Shown here: piece by piece, positions 34,227 to 46,408 of the stretch
Layout: each line of letters begins with the position of its first letter
Numbering within the stretch: the stretch's first letter is position 1
From: Quillaja saponaria
Lineage: Eukaryota > Streptophyta > Magnoliopsida > Fabales > Quillajaceae
Direction: 5' to 3'
NCBI GenBank assembly: GCA_029379385.1
Contig: CM055617.1
Coordinates: forward strand, 14,107,532-14,171,531
Length of the DNA: 64,000 bases
Position numbers and translations under genes: made by a program
Notes under the pieces: model-generated
The model's database searches: none
Seen by the model: the letters and a program-made list of their open reading frames with translations, nothing else
Told to the model about the DNA's origin: nothing

Positions 34227-34707
34227 ATTATAGGTACTTGTTTTGGTTGAATATCATAAACACACGATCACATCCATTAAGTGGAGTACTCGTGAAGCCT
34301 CTACCTTAGCTGTTTCATCAGCCGATAATCAGCTTAGGCAAGTCATGCAATATTGCTAAATAAAATATAGAATAAGCACAATATATTTCGTTGTTGGGCT
34401 TCTTTCAGCTTTATGTTCCTTTTTTTTTTTTTCCCTAGTTATTCCTAGAGTTCTAATTATTTTTCTTTGTTGGCTTCCATTATTAGAATATTTGTTATGG
34501 GTCCATTGTTTGCTTTATTCTCTACCCTAATACAATTAACATAGATCAATGTCAAAAAAATCTATCTACTTCTCTACTTAATAACATAAGTCTCTAAATT
34601 CTAAAGTAAGTAAACAACAAGCTAGCTAGACATTTTTAATTAAGGTCCCAAACAAGACAACAACCATAGTAAGACCAACATAGGTTTCCTAATCTTCTAT
34701 TAGGAGG
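34227..34707. other. Intergenic DNA, no supported gene
   Basis: AT-rich, with a T run near 34420-34431. It ends at GGAGG (34703-34707), the probable left target duplicate of the Tat element. Confidence 0.5.
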
Positions 34708-35210
34708 TGTTAGATCCCAAAGTAGAGGATCTAGTATTTGATATGGAGCTAGACTGTTTCTATTTTTGTATGATAGGCTGATGGCGTGATGGTGATGGTG
34801 AGATGGTGTAACGGGGATTATCCAAGCTAAACTGCTTCCTATAAAAATGAGATAATATCAGAGGTCGGGGATTTTTCCCAAAAACTCTCTGATGATGAAG
34901 TGAGAGCTATTTAGCAAAACAGTATAGAATGTAATGAGCAAGAATATTCCTGGCTACCTTCAATGTTCGAGCTACTTTATATAATCTGTTGTAGCCGTTA
35001 CAAACGTCCGTTATTATTTTGTTGTTAATTCCCAACTGTTGTTTACTGATTTAACTTTCTTCAATGATTCTTGTGGTTCTTTAACTCCTTTAACGGTTCT
35101 TGTGTTTAATGATTATTTATTATGTGGTTATATGTCTATCCAATCACGTTAAACTTTAATCTTTGCTATGTGTCCTTTTTATATTGGATGTACCATGTTG
35201 TATAGTAACA
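34708..35210 (-). repeat. 3' LTR of the Tat element
   Basis: 503 bp, TGTTAGATCCC to GTATAGTAACA. It matches 44096-44583 with many substitutions and a short duplication (GATGGTGATGGTGAGATGG near 34781). Confidence 0.92.
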
Positions 35211-35221
35211 TTATTCCCCTC
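35211..35221 (-). other. Polypurine tract of the Tat element
   Basis: The minus strand reads GAGGGGAATAA immediately before the 3' LTR start TGTTA, the expected place and composition for plus-strand priming. Confidence 0.8.
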
Positions 35222-35249
35222 AAAGGAAGTGTGTGTTAACACTTCTTTT

Positions 35250-35630
35250 TTTTTAAGCTCACCGAGTTGACTCGTGACCAGTTGACTCGCCTCTAGGTTG
35301 ATGTCAACCTTGGATGGAAGCTCGGTCACACTGAGCTCACTCACCCGAGCTCGGCCGGGTGCAAGCTCGTTGTGACCTAGCTCATTTACTCGAGCTCGTT
35401 ATGACCAAGCTCATTTACCCGAGCTCGATCGAGTGTAGCTCTGTGTGGCCGAGCTCACTTACCCTAGCTCGGCCTAGGTGCAAGCTCGGTGTGACCGAGC
35501 TCACTTACCCGAGCTCTACGTGGATGCGAGCTTGGTCACACCGAGCTCGCCCGCTGACTGAGCTCACTTTGCCCGAGATCACCCATGGCTTGGATGGGCT
35601 AAGGCCAAGCTCTCTCTTTATCCGATGATG
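35250..35630. repeat. GAGCTC-rich array beside the 3' LTR, about 46-bp period
   Basis: Diverged units such as CCGAGCTCACTTACCCGAGC plus GCAAGCTCGGTGTGACC recur near 35332, 35378, 35450 and 35497. It shares the GAGCTC core with the minisatellite at 38098 but has a different unit. It is GC-richer than all surrounding DNA. Confidence 0.75.
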
Positions 35631-36030
35631 CTGAGCTTCACGAGCAGAGCTAGTGTTCTACCTGTGCCATGTTTTGTCCAGTAGCTATCCTTGTGGAAAT
35701 TTCTAAATGAACATGTGAGCATTTAATAATGGAAGGACCAATGAAGGTTCTAGATAGATTATCTTTGAAGTGGGGGATAGGCTTGGGTTGAACATGTGTA
35801 GGACACGTGATGGATGTGTCTTACAAGGAACCAAATATGTTGACTATAAAAGAGGTGGGGTTCTTACTATTGTTATTGGATGTTTTGTGGGAGAGGTAAT
35901 AGTAGATTTGTGAGGAGGGTGGCGGGATTTGTGAGGAGGCCGACTGCTTTGTTTTCTTGGTGCATTCTCGTCTGTTAATCTTCTTTATAAAAAAATTACA
36001 GACTTTCGTCTCTTATTTTTTATGTAAAAG

Positions 36031-37941
36031 ATGAGCTCGGGTTTGTGTAAGTACCGAGATAGACCCTCTTTGTCCTGGCCTACCTTTTCAGATGATGGTG
36101 ATGTAGGCTCTCTGCCAGGGGATGATACTGGCTCCCAAAGCCCTTATTTTTCCCCAGATCGTTATGAAGAGTCTGATGTTGATGATGTGTACTTTACTCC
36201 CGAAGGGAATCATGCTACAGTTTGGAGGCTGGTGAGCTCTTTAAATGCTAATCAACTGCGTATTCTACAGCATCGTTATATATCTAGGCTAGGAAGCGCC
36301 TGGAAGTTTAAAGTGGCTGGTGACTTTCATCCTTGTGACTCTAATCCTGACCAAATTTATCTATATGAGGAGCAATTGAAAGGCGGGCTGAGACTGCCTT
36401 TTCCCAAATTTTGTATACGTGTGTGTAATGCCTATGTTGTTTGTCCAGCTAATTATACCAAATGGAACTAGATTCATTATGGGGTTTATAGGCTTGTGCC
36501 ACTTACTTGAGATTGTTTCTTCCTTGTCAGTCTTTAAGTATTTATTTTTCACAAACAAATGGTTAGAGGTTGGTTTTATTTTGCAGGCCTTAAACCTTCC
36601 TTATTCGAGTCTTTTCCTGATAATAATAAGGGTTGGAAGCCCAAATATTTCTTTGTCTTTCCTCCATCTCCAATTGGTTTGCTTCATGGGTGGGGAAAAA
36701 TCAATCCTCTCGCTAAAGAAAACTGTATCTTAGCGCTGAGCAGAGGACCTGTCTGTATAAAATTTGTCATTATCAATCTAGACAAGATGGAAATAGATAT
36801 GATATTAGTTTTCTTTCAGACAGTGCCTAGCTTGTTACTTTGGGTTTGTCATCGCTTGCTCAGGATGACGTCTTTGAGACTTTGTTCTGTAATTATTTTT
36901 GACACTTGAACATACTGACGCTTTATCGTCTTATTATTTTTGCAGATTGCGAGATGGGTCACGTGGTTCAAGTTACTAATGAGGAGCTTGCTGCTCGAAG
37001 GCAAGAGAAAAGAAGGCATAAAAAGGCTAAAATTGAAATTGCTAGTAGAAAGTCAGCTCGGACAGATGGTACCTCGTTATCTCAAATTATCGAAGATGGG
37101 ACTGAGATTTTTACAGTATCTCCATTTGGTAGGGCTGCTCCCTTGTCGTTTGTGCCATCTAGGACGAGACTTGTTCCAGGTTCAACTCGGGATGTTTCAT
37201 TTGTTGCAAATAGTGTTCCTTTGTGGTGGTCCATTCCTGTTCACGAGGTGTTGGGGTGCTCTTCAGGTGCTTATCTTGCACTAGTGGTATTTTGGATGGG
37301 GATAAAGCTATTATGGACCAAAATTCTATAAAAGAAAACTATATGTCTGGCTTGCATGCTTTGATCAGGGTAAGATCTTTCGTTATCCTTCTTGTTGTCA
37401 TATCTTATTTACCCAACTTTCATTTTTTTTTTTTTTTTTTGGCAAGGAACTCAATCTTTGTCCTTGGCCTATGACCAAATTCGAGACATGGAATCTAATT
37501 ATCTAGATATTGAACGACGTTTAAAAGACACTCAGTTAAGCTTAGGCGGAATGGAAGAGAGAGCTATTCGTGCCAAGAAAAAAGAAAAAGAAGCCAGAGA
37601 TGCTCGTTGTGTTCTTGAAAATAGCCTTGCTCTCTGAGGAACGGGGCCAGAAAACCGAGCAGGAATTAAGGATGGCTTAACAGACCATTCAAGACGTCCA
37701 TTATGGTCAACTTCGTGCTCAATGGATCGAGGAATACAAAGCCTCTACAGAGTTTAGGAAGGTTGTTTTGGACAAGTGTGATGCTTTTTATATCCAAGGC
37801 TTTATTGAGTCAAGAGAGAAAACTTTCATGATTGATCCCAACTTCCCTGTGGATAGGTTGAAGTACGTAGGGGAAGATGATGAAGCTAAATTTTATGAAG
37901 ACGAACAAGGCGAGATGAATGCTGATCAACCACCGAACTAA
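36031..37941 (+). pseudogene. Antisense extra ORF (aORF) of the Tat element, three exons, broken
   Basis: The start ATG at 36031 reads 'MSSGLCKYRDRPSLSWPTFS'. Residues 70-140 carry 'SSLNANQLRILQHRYISRLG' and 'YEEQLKGGLRLPFPKFCIRV', matching the 'putative gypsy type transposon' (Transposase_28) domain. The same frame, after three stops, gives 'MVRGWFYFAGLKP' and 'NNKGWKPKYFFVFP' (36559 on). A probable intron ends TTTTTGCAG at 36945; exon 2 holds 'NEELAARRQEKRRHKKAKIE', a basic run. A second intron with donor GGTAAGATC near 37368 ends in GGCAAG near 37446. Exon 3 is a coiled coil ('YDQIRDMESNYLDIERRLKD', 'RAKKKEKEARDAR') with an acidic tail ending at TAA 37939-37941. Function unknown; it is on the strand opposite gag-pol. 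Confidence 0.75.
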
Positions 37942-38097
37942 ATATGTAGGGTGTTTGAACTTGGTCTTGTCTTTTATCATGGACTATTTTGTACTATTAC
38001 TGTGGTTTCCTAGGTATAGATTTCAGGCACAGCTCGTTTAATGTATGCTCTATTTTCCATCCTTTGTTAATGTACGCTTTGATTTGTGTATTTTTTG

Positions 38098-38703
38098 TGA
38101 GCTCGTGGCTCAATTTTGGCTTGGCGAGCTCTTAGCTCAATTTTGGTGACCTCTTGGCTCTGAGCTCTTAGCTCAATTTTGGCGAGCTCTGGGCTCTGAA
38201 CTCAATTTTGGCTTGGTGAGCTATGCGCTGAGCTATTAGCTCAATTTTGGCGAGCTCACAGCTCTGAGTTCTTAGCTAAATTTTGATGAGCTCTTGGCTC
38301 AATTTTGGTAAGCTCTTAGCTTAATTTTGGCGAGCTCTGAGCTTTGAGCTCTTAGCTAAATTTTGGCAAGCTCTTAGCTCAATTTTGGCAAGCTCTTAGC
38401 TCAATTTTGGTGAGCTCTTGGCTCAATTTAGGTGAGCTCTTGGCTCAATTTTGGCAAGCTCTTGGCTCAATTTTGGCAAGCTCTTGGCTCAATTTTGGTG
38501 AGCTCTTGGCTCGATTTTGGTGAGCTCTTGGCTCAATTTTGGTGAGCTCTCAACTCTGATCTCTTAGCTCAATTTTGGCGAGCTATTGGCTCAATTTTGG
38601 TGAGCTATTGGCTTAATTTTGGTAAGCTCTTAACTCAATTTTGGCGAGCTCTTGGCTCTATTTTAGCGAGCTCTTGGCTCTTGAGCTCTAATCTCTTAGC
38701 TCA
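38098..38703. repeat. GAGCTC-rich minisatellite in the Tat element, copy B
   Basis: Counterpart of 477-1075 with the same order of variant units and a few base changes (for example a GTGAGCTCTTGGCTCGATTT unit near 38500). Shared variant order shows both came from one array. Confidence 0.9.
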
Positions 38704-38773
38704 TGTGAATTTGAAAAATTAAAAAATGTTGGAAAGGAATTGCAATTTATTCAAGTTTTGAAAAAATTACAAA

Positions 38774-39960
38774 TTACTGATAATACAACTTGAGATGTTG
38801 CGCATTCCAGGTGTGTGGCAAAGTTTTCCCTTCCATATTCATTAATTTGTAGGTTCCTAGTCGGACTATCAAAATGATTGGTTATGGTCCTTCCCAAGGC
38901 CTCTTGAGTTTCCCCTTATGGTTGTCTCTATTAGAGAATCTATTTAATCGAAGCACCAAGTCTCCCACTTGAAATTCTCTAGGATAGACTTTTGAGTTAA
39001 AATACTGAGCTGCCCTTTGTTGTTAAGCAGCAATTCGAATACTAGCAGATTCTCTCATTTCCTCAACAAGATCCAAATTTGTTCTAAGTATGTCTTCATT
39101 ATCTTGCCAAGTTTCCATATTCACTTCTGTTCTCAGGGATAGAATGTCAATTTCCACGAGAATAACAGCTTCGGTACCAAAGGTTAGACTAAAGGGTGTT
39201 TTGCCTATTGTTGAATGAGTTGTGGTTCTATAAGACCAAAGGACCTGATAGAGTTTTTCATCCTAATCCATGTTGTCTCTTTCTATTTTTTTGGTTAACC
39301 CCTCCATGATAGCTCTATTAGTCGCTTCTGTCTATCCATTGCTTTGAGGATACTCGACCGAAGAGAATTTGATCTCAATGTGCAACTCTTTGCATAATTC
39401 TTTGATTATTTTGCAACCAAATTGTGATCCGTGATTAGTGATTATGGCCTGTGGTATTCCTTATCGACAGATTATTTGCTCATATAAATTTTCGGGCTTA
39501 CTCCTACAGTGATGTGCTTGTACACCTCGAACTCAATCCACTTAGTGAAATAGTCAATCATAACAAGAATAAACTTAGAAGCCTTTCCTGTTTTTGTCGT
39601 TGGGAATGGACCAAGAATATCCATTCACCACGCTGCCAAAGGCCACTGTGGGCAGCCGAGGTACTCGAGCTGAGTATTGACAATTCTCACATTTTTTTAC
39701 CCATGCTTTAGAGTCTTGGTGTAATGTTGGCCGGTAGTATCATGCTCTCAAGATTTTATGGGAAAGAGCCTTAGAGCCTATGTGGGATCCACAGACTCCG
39801 AGATGAACTTCCTCAAGTACATAAGTTGCTTCTTCCTGGTTTAAACATTTTAGGTATGGCAACGCATTAGATCTTTTGTAAAGGTTTTAGCTAATGATAG
39901 AATACCTTACTGCTTTACATCGAATCGCTGTTGACTGAGATTCATCTGGTAGAAATTCTC
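38774..39960 (-). pseudogene. Tat element integrase, copy B (broken)
   Basis: Same domains as copy A. The same TAG sits before 'TEATNRAIMEGL' and the same Asn replaces the second catalytic Asp, so these lesions predate the duplication. One extra base near 39497 shifts the frame after 'VMIDYFTKW' relative to copy A. Confidence 0.82.
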
Positions 39961-40069
39961 TAGTTTGAAGGTATTGAAAAATGGGTGTGATCTAGGAGCT
40001 CTCTAGGTTTGTGGCACAAACTTCCCATTCAACTTCATAACTTGGCCATTCAACTATCTCAATAAAAAT

Positions 40070-40590
40070 GTGATGAGTGGAAAAGCGTTCTTTTAGCATT
40101 TTCTACAAAGAATCTACGGCTGTGTTTTCTGATCGAGAAATAAGTGTGATGGAAACATTAGAAAAGTCTTTCTTTAGTTTATTGACTTTTGGGAAGTACT
40201 TACTCATAATGATGTTTTTAGCTTCATATTCCCCCATCATTTGACAAACAACCAACTTGGAGTAACTGAATATTTTGAGGTGGGATACAGAGATTACTTG
40301 GGCCAATTTCATTCCGGCTATCAGTGCCTCATATTCTGCTGCATTGTTAAAGGCTCCAAATTATAGAATTAGGGCGCACTGTATTAGTGTTCCGTCTAGA
40401 CTTTGTAGAATTAGGCCTACTCCAGAACCTTGTTTATTTTAGGATCTGTCCACATATAATGTCCATACATTATTAACAATCTATAGGGAAGAAGTGTTGC
40501 CCTCTACTACATATAACTGGTCTCTAGTTGTCAACTCGACTAACAAAATCTACTAAGGCTTGGGCTTTAATTGTGGACCATGGTACATAC
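40070..40590 (-). pseudogene. Second RNase H domain of the Tat element, copy B
   Basis: The open part 40103-40312 is identical at protein level to copy A, including 'MKLAQVISVSHLKIFSYSKL' with Tyr in place of the catalytic Asp. Confidence 0.8.
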
Positions 40591-40619
40591 CTGATGTCAA
40601 ACTTACTGAGTTCAACAGA

Positions 40620-40945
40620 CCAATTGATAATTCATCCATAAGTATATGGCTTATGTAGAGCTTTCCACAAGGGTTGATTAGTACGAACTTCAATTGTATG
40701 TGCTTGAAAATAAGCTCGGAGTTTCCAAGCTGAAACGAGTACAACAAATGCTGTTTTTTCAATGGTAGGATAGCGTGTTTCTAGCCTGTTAAGAAGCTTG
40801 TTGACATAATAAACAGGTTGTTGCTTTCCATTATTCTCTCTAACAAGAACGAAACTAACTGTATCTGGCGAGACTCCCAGGTACAATGCAAGTGTTTCAC
40901 CTTTCTCTCGTCTACCTAGGACTGGTACTGTTGTCAAGTATTTTT
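40620..40945 (-). pseudogene. RT-linked RNase H of the Tat element, copy B
   Basis: The open part 40632-40937 is identical at protein level to copy A (3003-3308). Confidence 0.85.
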
Positions 40946-41930
40946 TGAGCTCAACAAAAGATTTTTCGCAGTTATCCGTCCATGTAAATGCTCTGGTTAA
41001 GGTCTTGAAGAAAGGAAAGCATCTGTCAGCTAATCAGGACATAAATCGAGCTAAGGCTGTGACCTGTCCTATCAACCATTATACTTCTTTTATTGTTTTG
41101 GAGCTCTTCATTTCGAAGATAACTTTTATCTTGTCCGGGTTCGCTTCTATTCCTCTGGCTGTCAACATAAAACCTAAGAATTTTCCCACAATCACTCTGA
41201 AAAGTACATTTAGTAGGATTACGTTTCATTCTGTGTTTGATAAGCATGGAAAAAGCCTCTATTAGGTCGAAAATGTATTCCTAGACTGATTTGCTCTTAA
41301 CGAGCATGTCATCGACATATACTTCCATATTACGTCCAATCTGAGATTTGAAAATCTTGTTGACTAGTCTCTGATACGTGGCACGTGCATTTTTCAAACA
41401 GAGAGGCATCACTTTGTAACAATATGTGCCCTTCCCAACTATAAATGAAGTTTTCTCCTGATCTTCTTCAACCATAGAATTTGATTGTAGCCAGAATATG
41501 CATCCATAAAACTTAGTAGTTCGTTTCCTATAGTACTGTCTACTAACCTATCAATTTGGGGTAAAGGATAGTTGTCTTTTGGACATACTTTATTCAGGTC
41601 TGTGAAGTCTACGCACTTTCGTCATTTTCCGTTTGATTTCTTCATCATAATAACATAAGACAGCTAATCAGGATAATCGACTTCTCAAATAAATCTACTT
41701 GCCAGAAGTTTGTCTACCTCATTGTTAATGGTACTTTGCCTTTCAGAAGCGAAATGTCTTTTTTTCTGTCTGACTGGACGCATGTTCGGATTTATGCTGA
41801 GTTTATGAGAGATTATTGAAGTGCTTATTCTGGGCATGTCAGCTGCAGTCCAGGCAAACACTTCCCTATTTTTTTTATCAAGAATTGGGTAAGTTATGTT
41901 CAAGTGTCCGAGCTCATGTCTATGCCTAGA
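40945..41930 (-). pseudogene. Tat element reverse transcriptase, copy B
   Basis: 'NMEVYVDDMLVKSKSV', one TAG, then 'EYIFDLIEAFSMLIKHRMKR' in a single frame. Copy B has the base near 41240 that copy A lacks, so this frame is less damaged here. 'SFIVGKGTYC' has Gly where copy A has Glu (41437 region). Confidence 0.88.
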
Positions 41931-42153
41931 AGAACTGTTTTATTGCTGTTTCCTTCGAATAGTTGGATTGGCTAAGTGACTCCAATAGAATCTTCATTTT
42001 TCCAACCATCTTTCTGTTTTCTTGGCCTCGGATCTCTGGGATCATCTATTGTGAGAACCTCATAATTCTTGCTTTTCATGCATCCCACGTAACACTGCCT
42101 TGCCACTTTCTAATTCCCCCTAATTGTTCCAATGCCCTCTGGACTTAAAAATT

Positions 42154-42996
42154 TCAAACACACATGCCAAGATGAGGGGATTGCCCTTGTTGAATTGAGG
42201 AATGGCCTCCCCAAATAATGTTATAGGATGATGTAGCTTTCATAATGCAAAATGTTGTCATAATTGTTCTCCTGTATTTTCTGTCTTCTAATATAATAGG
42301 AAGTTCAATTGTTGCTTCTGCGATCACCTGCTCTCCATTAAATCCCACCAAGGCTCCCTGGAATGGTCGTAGCCTATCATTGGCAATTCCTATTTGTTCA
42401 AAACAATTATAGTACATTATATCTGCTGAACTGTCATTGTCAATTACCATGCGATTAACTGAGAAATTGAATATATTAGTATTAATTACTAATGCATCGT
42501 CATGTGGAGTTTCAACCCCCTGTAAATCTTCATCAGAAAAAGATATTGTCCCTGTGGGAATGGATAACTTGGTTTTTTTGCCAACTTCATTTACCATCAA
42601 TGGTCTTTTTGAATACCATTTTTGGTCGGGTAAAGTTGGTCCTCCAAAAGCTAAACCACCTGTGATGGTATATATAACACTAATTAGCTCTTCTTTATCT
42701 TTCCTTGGTTGATCTTGATGTCTTTCTTCTCTGGGACGAACAGCCCTACAATCATCATTATGATCACTTTGTCTCTTACCGTTGTCTCTTATTCTTTTAA
42801 ATTTGTCACTGGAAGCATGATTACGAAGATACCCTCTTTGGATTAATTCTTCAATCTGATCCCTCAGTTGCCAGCAGTCATTTGTATTATGGCCAGGTCC
42901 CCGATGAAAATCACAATATTTGTTATGATCAAGGTTTTTTGGGTTTGCTCTTTGCTTGGGAGGTGCTTGAAAAAAATCTTTTATGTTGTTTTGCAA
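42154..42996 (-). pseudogene. Tat gag C-terminus and protease, 280-codon open stretch, copy B
   Basis: Identical to copy A except Thr for Ala in 'GKKTKLSIPTG'. The altered active site 'VIDNDSSADIM' is shared, so it predates the duplication. Confidence 0.85.
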
Positions 42997-44060
42997 AAAT
43001 GATTTTCGAGGGTGTTTTGTTTAATGGCTGGTAAGCCAAGAAATGACGCAGTGGCTAACACTGTCTTGGCCTATGTCCCTTTCTCCACAAAGGTTCAATC
43101 TTTCCATCTTGACGACGAGGGTTTTTTGGATAAGGAGGCCATTGTCTAGTTTGGCCATGGATGGTCATCAAGGCACGTTCAGCTTCTTCTGCATTAATGT
43201 ATTCTTCCACCCGTTGCATTAGTTCTTCCAGACTGGCTAGGGTACGCTTATTTATATCATAATAGAAAGGAGATTTCCGCATACTAGCTTTCAATATTGT
43301 AATTATGGTCTGTGGACTAGCATCACCTACTTCAAGAACTCCATTGTTAAAATGAACCATTAACTATTTTAATGATTCAGCGTCCCCTTGCTTTATTCCT
43401 AGGAGATTGGTGGCATCCTTTTTTTGTTTCCTTTTTATCATGAAATGTCTCTGGAATGCTGCCACAAATTCAACAAAAGATCTTGTAGAATTTTAAGGGA
43501 GGTGTGCAAATCATAATCGAGCTTTGTCTCTTAATGCTGTTGCAAAGGGACGGCACATAATCTGATCCAGAATTCCATGAAGCAGCATTAACGATTCCAA
43601 TTCAGTAACAAAATTATCAAGATCAGAAGAGCCATTATACTGTTCTGATGCAAGTATTTTCAAGCCAGTTGGTACCCGGAAAGAGATGACCTCCTCCGTA
43701 AAAGGATGACAAGTTGAGCTTCCACAGATGTATCCTTCAGTTCGGCTAGGCAATTGTTCTACTTTGTCAACTTCTTCTAGCCGTTTGTTTCCTCCTTGGC
43801 CTGTGAATTCATCTTCATCCTAATTTAGTTCCTTGTCTACATTTGCTATCTATTCTTGGTGGCTCAAGAGTTGATTATCATGAGCAGGGGTGGTGTTTAT
43901 TTTAACTGACAGTGTTTGTACTGCTGACATTAATGCCTAGAACTGTTGCTTGGTTACTAGGGTATCAAATTCTATTATGGATGGTTGGGTTGGTGTAGTT
44001 GTAGCTGTTTGACTGGTTTTGGTTGTTTGGTGATTCACGTACTGTTGGCTGATTTTCCAT
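42997..44060 (-). pseudogene. Tat element gag, copy B (broken)
   Basis: Start ATG at 44058-44060, as in copy A. Open parts at 43055-43360 and 43511-43753 match copy A residue for residue. Shared stops separate them. Confidence 0.8.
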
Positions 44061-44076
44061 GATGGTACACGAGCTT

Positions 44077-44095
44077 TTCTCACAGATGGTGTCAA
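44077..44095 (-). other. Decayed primer-binding site of the Tat element, copy B
   Basis: Same sequence as in copy A (TTGACACCATCTGTGAGAA on the minus strand), adjacent to the LTR. Confidence 0.6.
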
Positions 44096-44583
44096 TGTTA
44101 GATCCCAAAGTGGAGGATCTAGTATTTGATATGGAGCTGGACTATTTCTATTTATGTATGATAAGCTAATGGCATGATGGTGGAACAGAGATTATCCAAG
44201 CTGAACTGCTTCCTATAAAAATAAGACAATATCAGAGATCAGGGATTTTTTCCAAAAACTCTCTGATGATAAAATTAGAGCTATTCAGCAAAACAGTATA
44301 GAATGTAATGAGCAAGATTGTTCCTGGCTACCTTCAATATTCAAGCTGCTTTATATAATCTGTTGTAGCCGTTACAACGTTCGTTATTATTCTACTGTTA
44401 ATTCCTAAAGGTTGTTTACTGATTTAACTTTCTTCAACAGTTCTTGTGGTTCTTTAACTCCTTCAACTGTTCTTGTGTTTTATGGTTATTTATTCTGCTA
44501 CTATATGTCTATCTAATCACGTTAAACTTTAATCTTTTCTATGTGTTCTTTTTATATTGGATGTACCATGTTGTATATTAACA
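44096..44583 (-). repeat. 5' LTR of the Tat element, copy B
   Basis: 488 bp, nearly identical to 6466-6953 and a diverged partner of the LTR at 34708-35210. Confidence 0.92.
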
Positions 44584-44779
44584 AGAGGATGACATGATCA
44601 TATGCAATAAATGCGATGTAGATAATTCAAATTTTACCTAAAAGTAATCTGAAATAGAGTACTAAGAATCTCTTTTGCCGAAGACATCACATGAGTAGAG
44701 TGCCAGTAGATGATGTTAGCAGAGACACGTTAGCTAGACCAAGTTCATTTGATTATCATCAACTGTTTCATTAAAGAAA

Positions 44780-46230
44780 ATTATTGCACATATATAGATA
44801 TTCATTTAAAATCTAGCAAAATACAACATATACTCATTAAAAGTATTAGGATTAAGCATACCAAGCTCTGTCTGTACTTACCAAATTGTTCTTCTTTAAG
44901 GGATTTGGTAAGATATTAACAAGCTGATATTCAGAGTTGTCAAAGTGCATGATGATATCCTTCTGAACTTGATCTCTTATGAAGTGACGTGTAATAACTT
45001 CAATATGCTTAGTTCTTGAATTTTGAATAGGATTCTTTGTGAGATATATAGCATTTGTATTGTTACAGAGGATAGGAATATTATCACAAATACGTTGAAA
45101 TCTTTAAGTTGTTGTTTCATCCACAATAGCTGAGTACATCAGCTTCCAATGGCTTTATATTCAACTTCAACTGTGATAATACGTCCACTGATTGCTACAT
45201 ATTCTTCTTATTGTTTAACTTGAATTCCAAAAGAGTAATTAAGTTCTCCCAACATGCTCATATCAAACTCACTTTGCATACACTTAGATAATTCTTGACA
45301 TAGTGATTCATTAGTAGAAGCTAAAATAATATCATCTAAATAAATCTGAAATATAATATAGTGGGCAATCGATATATGCTTAATAAACAGGGTGGTGTCT
45401 ACTTTTCCTCTCTGAAAATCATTTCAATCATAAATTTGCTTAATCTTTCATACCAAGTTCGAGGAACTTGTTTTAAATAATATAAAGCATTTTTTATTTT
45501 TTTTAGTTTAAAAAATGATTAGGTTTATCAAAAGTTTCAAAATCACAAGGTTGTTCAACAGAAACCTTTGCATTAATAAAACCTTTTAAAAATGCACTTT
45601 TAATATCCATTTGTTATAAGGTGAAGTTTTTAAAACATACATGTGCAAATAACAATCTAATGGCTTCAAATCTAGCAACAGGGGCAAAAATTTCATCGAA
45701 ATCAATACATTCTTCTTGATTGTACCCTTGTGCCACTAACCTTACCTTATTTTTTACCACAACTTCTGCTTTGTCCATTTTGTTTCTATAAACACATTTT
45801 GTTCTGATGGTTGGATGGTTGTCAAATATGGGGACAAGTTCTCACCCTTGGCTCCTCTTAAATAGAACTAACTCTTCTTGCATAGCAAGAACCCATGATT
45901 CATCATCTTTGATATCTTTAAAAAAGTTTAGTTCAATTGGTGACAGGAAGGCTTTATATGCACACAAAGTGTGCGACTTTGATTTTGTTTTGACTCTAGT
46001 GTCTTATCTCAAATTGCTTGCTCTAATGGATGATTTCTGACATATTTTTATATTTTTGGAAGCCCTTTAGTGTCAGCTCTTTCATCCATTTTAGCTTCAA
46101 TTTCAAGTGATCCACTGTCATGTTGAAATTCTGATTGATCAATATGCGTGTCAATTGATGTTGGTTTGATGTTCTCTTTAGAAAGAGTGTGTTGCAACAA
46201 ACTTTACACATGCATAGTGGATAGGGTGAA
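44780..46230 (-). pseudogene. Ty1/copia pol relic, copy B
   Basis: Counterpart of 7150-8600 with the same frameshifts and only scattered substitutions (for example at 45055 and 45192). Confidence 0.85.
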
Positions 46231-46408
46231 CTTGCATCACCTACAGCTTATCCAACAACCAATTATGTATCCAATTATCTAACTGTTGTTTCACTATTAT
46301 CAATCACATTGCTTATTCTAATATTCATGTCAAGGATAATTTGAAATCTTGGTATTTTTTATTTTTATTTTTATTTTTTGTGTTTTCTACTTTAACTAGG
46401 ATGTGAAG

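Larger units (their letters stand above)
34708..44583 (-). mobile_element. Complete Tat-type Ty3/gypsy element with both LTRs, copy B
   Basis: About 9.9 kb from LTR to LTR. In element orientation: 5' LTR 44583-44096, primer site, gag, protease, RT, RNase H, second RNase H, integrase, minisatellite, an antisense three-exon ORF, a second GAGCTC array, the polypurine tract and the 3' LTR 35210-34708. GGAGG (34703-34707) and AGAGG (44584-44588) flank it. The LTRs differ from each other by eye far more than copy A differs from copy B here, so the insertion is older than the duplication. Confidence 0.92.
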
